64,000 bases of DNA from CAWKDC01 sp964383495 (GTDB lineage: Bacteria; Pseudomonadota; Gammaproteobacteria; JABCZS01), in contig CAYLHG010000005.1 in the NCBI GenBank assembly GCA_964383495.1, positions 1 through 64,000 on the forward strand, given 5' to 3'. Made by a program: the position numbers and the translations under genes. Position 1 is the first letter of the stretch. Each line of letters starts with the position of its first letter. This document shows, piece by piece, positions 60,845-64,000 of this stretch. The notes below the pieces were generated by a model. It was not told the origin of the DNA. It did no database searches and was given only the letters and a program-made list of their open reading frames with translations.

Positions 60845-61732
60845 ATGATCAATCATTCTCAAATAAACATGCTTTCCTCAGCAACCGGCAGCTCTACACA
60901 AGATGAGGAGACAAACTCCTCGATGTTCGCCCAGATGGATGCTACCATTGCCAACGTAGATGCGCAAAGACAACAAGCTAGACAGACAATTCAATCACAG
61001 CAACAGGAGCTGATACAGGCAAAGAAAGAAATCGNNNNNNNNNNNNNNNNNNNNNNNNNNNNNNNNNNNNNNNNNNNNNNNNNNNNNNNNNNNNNNNNNN
61101 NNNNNNNNNNNNNNNNNNNNNNNNNNNNNNNNNNACAGACAATTCAATCACAGCAACAGGAGCTGATACAGGCAAAGAAAGAAATCGAAGCACTGAAGCA
61201 GCAATTGGTTGAAAAAGATGAACTCGTACAACAAAACGACCAAATAATAGCTGGGTTCAACCCGCTGATCGAAAGCATACAACATGCCACAGGTCAGCTA
61301 ATTGCGCAACAAAATCAAGATAAACAGACAATCCACTCACAACAAGAGCAGCTGACTGATGCGCAGCAACAAAACACAACACTCAAGCAACAATTAGCTG
61401 CAGCAGAACAAAAACTTGTATTACAAGATAAGAAGCTGGAGCAAGCGGACGAAGACTTCGCATTACAAGATAAGCTAATTGGAAAGCTGCAGCACACTAT
61501 AACAGCAGCAAGGGAAGATCGAGTTCATTTTTGGAACTTGAACCAACAGCGTATATATAAGGAAACTCACCAATCGGCATCAGCGGCATCCACACTCTTA
61601 CTGCTCAGTGGTGGCAAACGCGGCGGCAGTGAACCTGACAGCAGTCAAAAGCGCGTGCGTTTTGATGATCAGGATAGTAATAGTACTGCCGATTCGAACC
61701 ACGGGTCAACCCAATCACCCATCATTCTATAA
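60845..61732 (+). CDS. Gln-rich coiled-coil repeat protein, interrupted by assembly gap
   Basis: 295 residues as assembled, including 34 unknown ones. The start is MINHSQINMLSSATGSS with AGAGG upstream. The middle is a long coiled coil made of repeats of about 30 residues: QTIQSQQQELIQAKKEIEAL and, diverged, QTIHSQQEQLTDAQQQNTTL. The identical first unit stands on both sides of the N run. The C-terminal tail is low-complexity and polar with GGKRGGS and KRVRFDDQDS (KRVRF about residues 269-273). No enzymatic domain is visible. It is first in a two-gene operon with the ankyrin-like gene. A host-directed structural or effector role is inference. Confidence 0.65.
   Translation: MINHSQINMLSSATGSSTQDEETNSSMFAQMDATIANVDAQRQQARQTIQSQQQELIQAKKEIXXXXXXXXXXXXXXXXXXXXXXXXXXXXXXXXXXQTIQSQQQELIQAKKEIEALKQQLVEKDELVQQNDQIIAGFNPLIESIQHATGQLIAQQNQDKQTIHSQQEQLTDAQQQNTTLKQQLAAAEQKLVLQDKKLEQADEDFALQDKLIGKLQHTITAAREDRVHFWNLNQQRIYKETHQSASAASTLLLLSGGKRGGSEPDSSQKRVRFDDQDSNSTADSNHGSTQSPIIL
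60982..61187 (+). repeat. Identical 53-bp units flanking the N run
   Basis: Bases 60982-61034 and 61135-61187 are identical over 53 bases (starting ACAGACAATTCAATCACAGC). Removing one unit plus the N run deletes 153 bases and keeps the reading frame. The true number of units is unknown. A diverged unit begins near 61325. Confidence 0.9.
61035..61134. other. Assembly gap (100 N)
   Basis: Exactly 100 N, a scaffold placeholder between two identical 53-base flanks. It may be a zero-length or negative gap (overlapping contigs) or may hide further repeat units. Confidence 0.98.
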
Positions 61733-61762
61733 GACGCTTATTTTTTGCCCAAGGAGTCAAAG

Positions 61763-62803
61763 ATGAAGGTCGTTATGACAAGCACATTGAACCCAAACCC
61801 ACCAAAAAATAACACTGCACCCATTAAGTTTCGCGATACAGGCTACTATATAAATCTAGCTCTTGAAACAAAAGAAGCGCAGCTAGCCTTTGAAGAAAAA
61901 GTTGAAGCAGAAAAACGCAAGATCGATGATGATGATGACAACGAAGATTTTGATATTAAAGAAAAAGCAAACAGCGTGCTTAAAAAGCTCGATCCTTGCT
62001 TACCATGCCTCCATTTGCTTCAAGCTTTAATTGACTTAGGAGCAGATGTAAACAGCATTGACCCCCAAACAAGAGCAACTTTTTTAATGCGGTTAGTGGC
62101 TGCTAGTCCATTCACACAAGAGCATCGCGACGCTTTTATTATCCTAAAAATGAATAAAGTAGATACAACATTAAAAAATCAGGAAGGACAAACTGCAATG
62201 GATATTATGGAGCAAAACCCCGCATTCAAGGCTTCATGGGGAGCTCCATTGATTGCTGCACTTAGAGCAGAGGTTGCCCAACATTCTTTGCCTCCTCAAC
62301 GTACAATACCAGCGCCTCAGCCAATCACAACCAATAACATGCTATTCAATTCAGCTGGAGCCCAAGCCGCTTATCTCCCACCCATTGTAGCGCAACAGAA
62401 TGCCGCCTTGGCTAGTGCATCTGCGACTATCCAAGATCTTCTAGCCCAAGTCACAGGATTACTCGCACAAGTCCAAGAATTGTCACAAGCAAAGCGACAG
62501 CTAAGAGCAGATAATCTGATCCTCAGCAGAGTTAACCTCGACTTACGGAAAAAAATCAGTGCCCTCAAAACATTTACTGATAGCGTCCGGCTAGTCATGA
62601 CAAATATGGATCTCCCTCCAACAACTGGAATTGAGAAATCACCAGACCATTCGCCAAAAAGCGATAATAGCAGTAGCAACCATGATAGCTTAAATACCCT
62701 TATCGCAGCCGCTGAGGCTCTAGAGGAAAGAAAGTCTACCTCTCCTTCAATAAAAAGAATGAGGTTCACAGGAAGCCACAATAACAACACTGGCTGTGGG
62801 TAG
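61763..62803 (+). CDS. Ankyrin-like and coiled-coil protein, unknown (candidate effector)
   Basis: A 346-residue protein started at MKVVMTSTLNPNPP with AAGGAG 6 bases before ATG; an upstream TTG is not used. Residues 50-66 are very acidic (DDDDDNEDFD). Residues about 79-150 look like two ankyrin repeats: LHLLQALIDLGADVNSIDPQ and KVDTTLKNQEGQTAMDIM. Residues about 210-275 are a coiled coil (QDLLAQVTGLLAQVQELSQA). The Ser/Asn-rich tail ends in SPSIKRMRFTGS, matching the KRVRF tail of the previous gene. The gap to that gene is 30 bases, so they are co-transcribed. Ankyrin proteins of intracellular bacteria are often secreted; that is inference here. Confidence 0.65.
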   Translation: MKVVMTSTLNPNPPKNNTAPIKFRDTGYYINLALETKEAQLAFEEKVEAEKRKIDDDDDNEDFDIKEKANSVLKKLDPCLPCLHLLQALIDLGADVNSIDPQTRATFLMRLVAASPFTQEHRDAFIILKMNKVDTTLKNQEGQTAMDIMEQNPAFKASWGAPLIAALRAEVAQHSLPPQRTIPAPQPITTNNMLFNSAGAQAAYLPPIVAQQNAALASASATIQDLLAQVTGLLAQVQELSQAKRQLRADNLILSRVNLDLRKKISALKTFTDSVRLVMTNMDLPPTTGIEKSPDHSPKSDNSSSNHDSLNTLIAAAEALEERKSTSPSIKRMRFTGSHNNNTGCG

Positions 62804-62889
62804 AGCTTACACCGGGCTTGCTCTATTCGTCTTAGCAAAAATATAGTAAACTCCCCTCAGACAATCGCGGTCGTTTGGGGAGTAAGTCA

Positions 62890-64000
62890 ATGGCCTTAGA
62901 TAAAAAACATATTGCCTTCACAGGCAAAGTCATTATGGTTGGGTTTGGTAGTATTGGGCAAGGTGTATTACCCCTCATTTTGCGCCATATCGATCTAGGT
63001 CCTGAACAAATTACTATTGTTACCGCTGACCACCGCGGCCATGAAGAAGCGCTAGCTTATGGTATTAATTTCGTGGTGAATGCGCTGACCGAAGAAAATT
63101 ATGATGCTGTTTTGAGCAGCTTGCTGGGCCCAGGAGATTTCTTGCTGAATGTATCAGTAGAGGTTTCAAGTATTGCATTGATGGAGCTTTGCCATGAGCT
63201 AGGCGCCATGTATTTAGATACGTGCATTGAGCCTTGGCCAGGGGGTTATACGGATCCCTCGTTAAACATTTCCGAACGTAGTAATTACGCTATTCGCGAA
63301 AAAATGCTTGCGCTGCGAGATCGCTTAAAAGCTGGGCCTACTGCCATTTCCGCACATGGAGCAAACCCCGGCTTGATCTCACATTGGGTCAAACAGGCCA
63401 TGATGACACTGGCGACCGATTTAGAAATGGGTGTTCAAAAGCCCAAAACCCGAGACGGATGGGCCCATCTTGCTCAACAATTAGGCATTAAAGTGATCCA
63501 CTGTGCAGAGCGAGATACGCAAGTTGCAGCGCCACAAAAACGCGTCAGTGAGTTTGTAAATACGTGGTCTGTTGACGGCTTTGTGAGTGAAGGCTGCCAG
63601 CCTGCAGAATTAGGTTGGGGCACACATGAAAAACATTTCCCCCCTGATGGCTACCGGCACGACTTTGGTTGCGATGCTGGCATTTGTTTAGAACGCCCAG
63701 GCGTATTAACACGCGTACGTACCTGGACACCCTTAGAAGGCTCCTTCCATGGTTTTTTAATTACACACGGTGAATCTATTTCGATCGCAGATTATTTTAC
63801 AGTGAAAGAACAGGGTAAAGTAGTGTATCGTCCTACTGTGCATTACGCTTACCATCCCTGTGATGCAGCAGTATTGTCTATTCACGAAATGGCCGGGAAA
63901 AATTTAGAAATACAAGACACGCGCCGTGTGCTTGTGAATGAAATTGTGGAAGGAATTGATGAGCTGGGCGGCCTGTTAATGGGCCATGCGTTTGGTGCTT
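62890..64000 (+). CDS. hss: Homospermidine synthase, 3' truncated by window end
   Basis: 370 codons are visible, and the frame is open to the last base. It starts ATG (MALDKKHIAFTGKV) with GGGGAG 7 bases before. It has the Rossmann motif VIMVGFGSIGQGVLPLILRH, then VEVSSIALMELCHELGAMYL, DTCIEPWPGGYTDPSLN and SAHGANPGLISHWVKQAM, all typical of bacterial homospermidine synthase. The enzyme makes homospermidine from putrescine (and spermidine) with NAD. A possible promoter (TTGCTC, 18 bases, TATAGT) lies in the 86-base gap. Confidence 0.92.
   Translation, partial: MALDKKHIAFTGKVIMVGFGSIGQGVLPLILRHIDLGPEQITIVTADHRGHEEALAYGINFVVNALTEENYDAVLSSLLGPGDFLLNVSVEVSSIALMELCHELGAMYLDTCIEPWPGGYTDPSLNISERSNYAIREKMLALRDRLKAGPTAISAHGANPGLISHWVKQAMMTLATDLEMGVQKPKTRDGWAHLAQQLGIKVIHCAERDTQVAAPQKRVSEFVNTWSVDGFVSEGCQPAELGWGTHEKHFPPDGYRHDFGCDAGICLERPGVLTRVRTWTPLEGSFHGFLITHGESISIADYFTVKEQGKVVYRPTVHYAYHPCDAAVLSIHEMAGKNLEIQDTRRVLVNEIVEGIDELGGLLMGHAFGA

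Overview
The window is a chromosomal scaffold piece from a gammaproteobacterium. The order tRNA-Tyr, tRNA-Gly, tRNA-Thr, tuf, tRNA-Trp, secE, nusG, rplKAJL, rpoBC followed by the str, S10, spc and alpha ribosomal operons is the classic gammaproteobacterial layout. Eukaryote-like genes at both ends (a U-box protein, a coiled-coil/ankyrin pair), salvage-type thiamine genes, a lipB-lipA/dacA/dat block and a homospermidine synthase suggest an intracellular or host-associated lineage, perhaps near Legionellales/Coxiellaceae. That placement is inference; no marker alignment was possible. Two runs of exactly 100 N (1419-1518 and 61035-61134) are scaffold gaps, both inside Gln-rich coiled-coil genes.

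Layout. 1-4 kb is accessory: the 3' part of an AAA_14/DUF4143 ATPase, then on the minus strand a two-gene unit (a U-box protein and a membrane/coiled-coil protein), two small unknown proteins and a tRNA-Leu. 4-34.4 kb is a nearly unbroken minus-strand information-processing block, transcribed from about 34.4 kb down to 4.05 kb: tRNAs, tuf, secE-nusG, L11/L1/L10/L7-L12, RNA polymerase beta and beta', S12-S7-EF-G, and the S10-spc-alpha genes ending in rpoA-rplQ. Recognisable controls include an L10 leader, a terminator-like attenuator between rplL and rpoB, and sigma70-like promoters before rpsL and before the tRNA operon. Oddities are no rpmD (L30), no tuf in the str operon, an S12 with Pro where Lys88 is expected, an S13 with an extra N-terminus and divergent C-terminal part, and a zinc-type S4.

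35-52 kb is metabolic. The plus-strand dacA-dat-lipB-lipA run makes cell-wall and lipoyl functions. A minus-strand thiE-thiM-thiD salvage operon sits under a TPP riboswitch whose expression platform hides the Shine-Dalgarno sequence. A vapBC toxin-antitoxin pair and a hydrolase follow. A plus-strand pdhA-pdhB-pdhC operon makes the pyruvate dehydrogenase E1/E2 parts that LipB/LipA would lipoylate, and its leader can fold into a long closed stem. The minus-strand biotin cluster bioB-bioF-bioC-bioD is next.

52-64 kb holds comF-recG, a small secreted four-cysteine protein, an AI-2E-type permease, dusA, a family-2 glycosyltransferase, psd, a minus-strand gst-rhodanese-MAPEG unit, the coiled-coil and ankyrin gene pair, and the 5' part of a homospermidine synthase cut by the window end.

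A family of short palindromes with the core GCGCATAA-TATGCGC recurs in at least six gaps between operons and looks like a REP/MITE-type element. No stretch longer than 300 bases lacks a gene. The best candidates for something undescribed are the U-box protein with its partner, the coiled-coil/ankyrin pair with matching KRxRF tails, the S12 Lys88-to-Pro replacement, and the pdh leader RNA.
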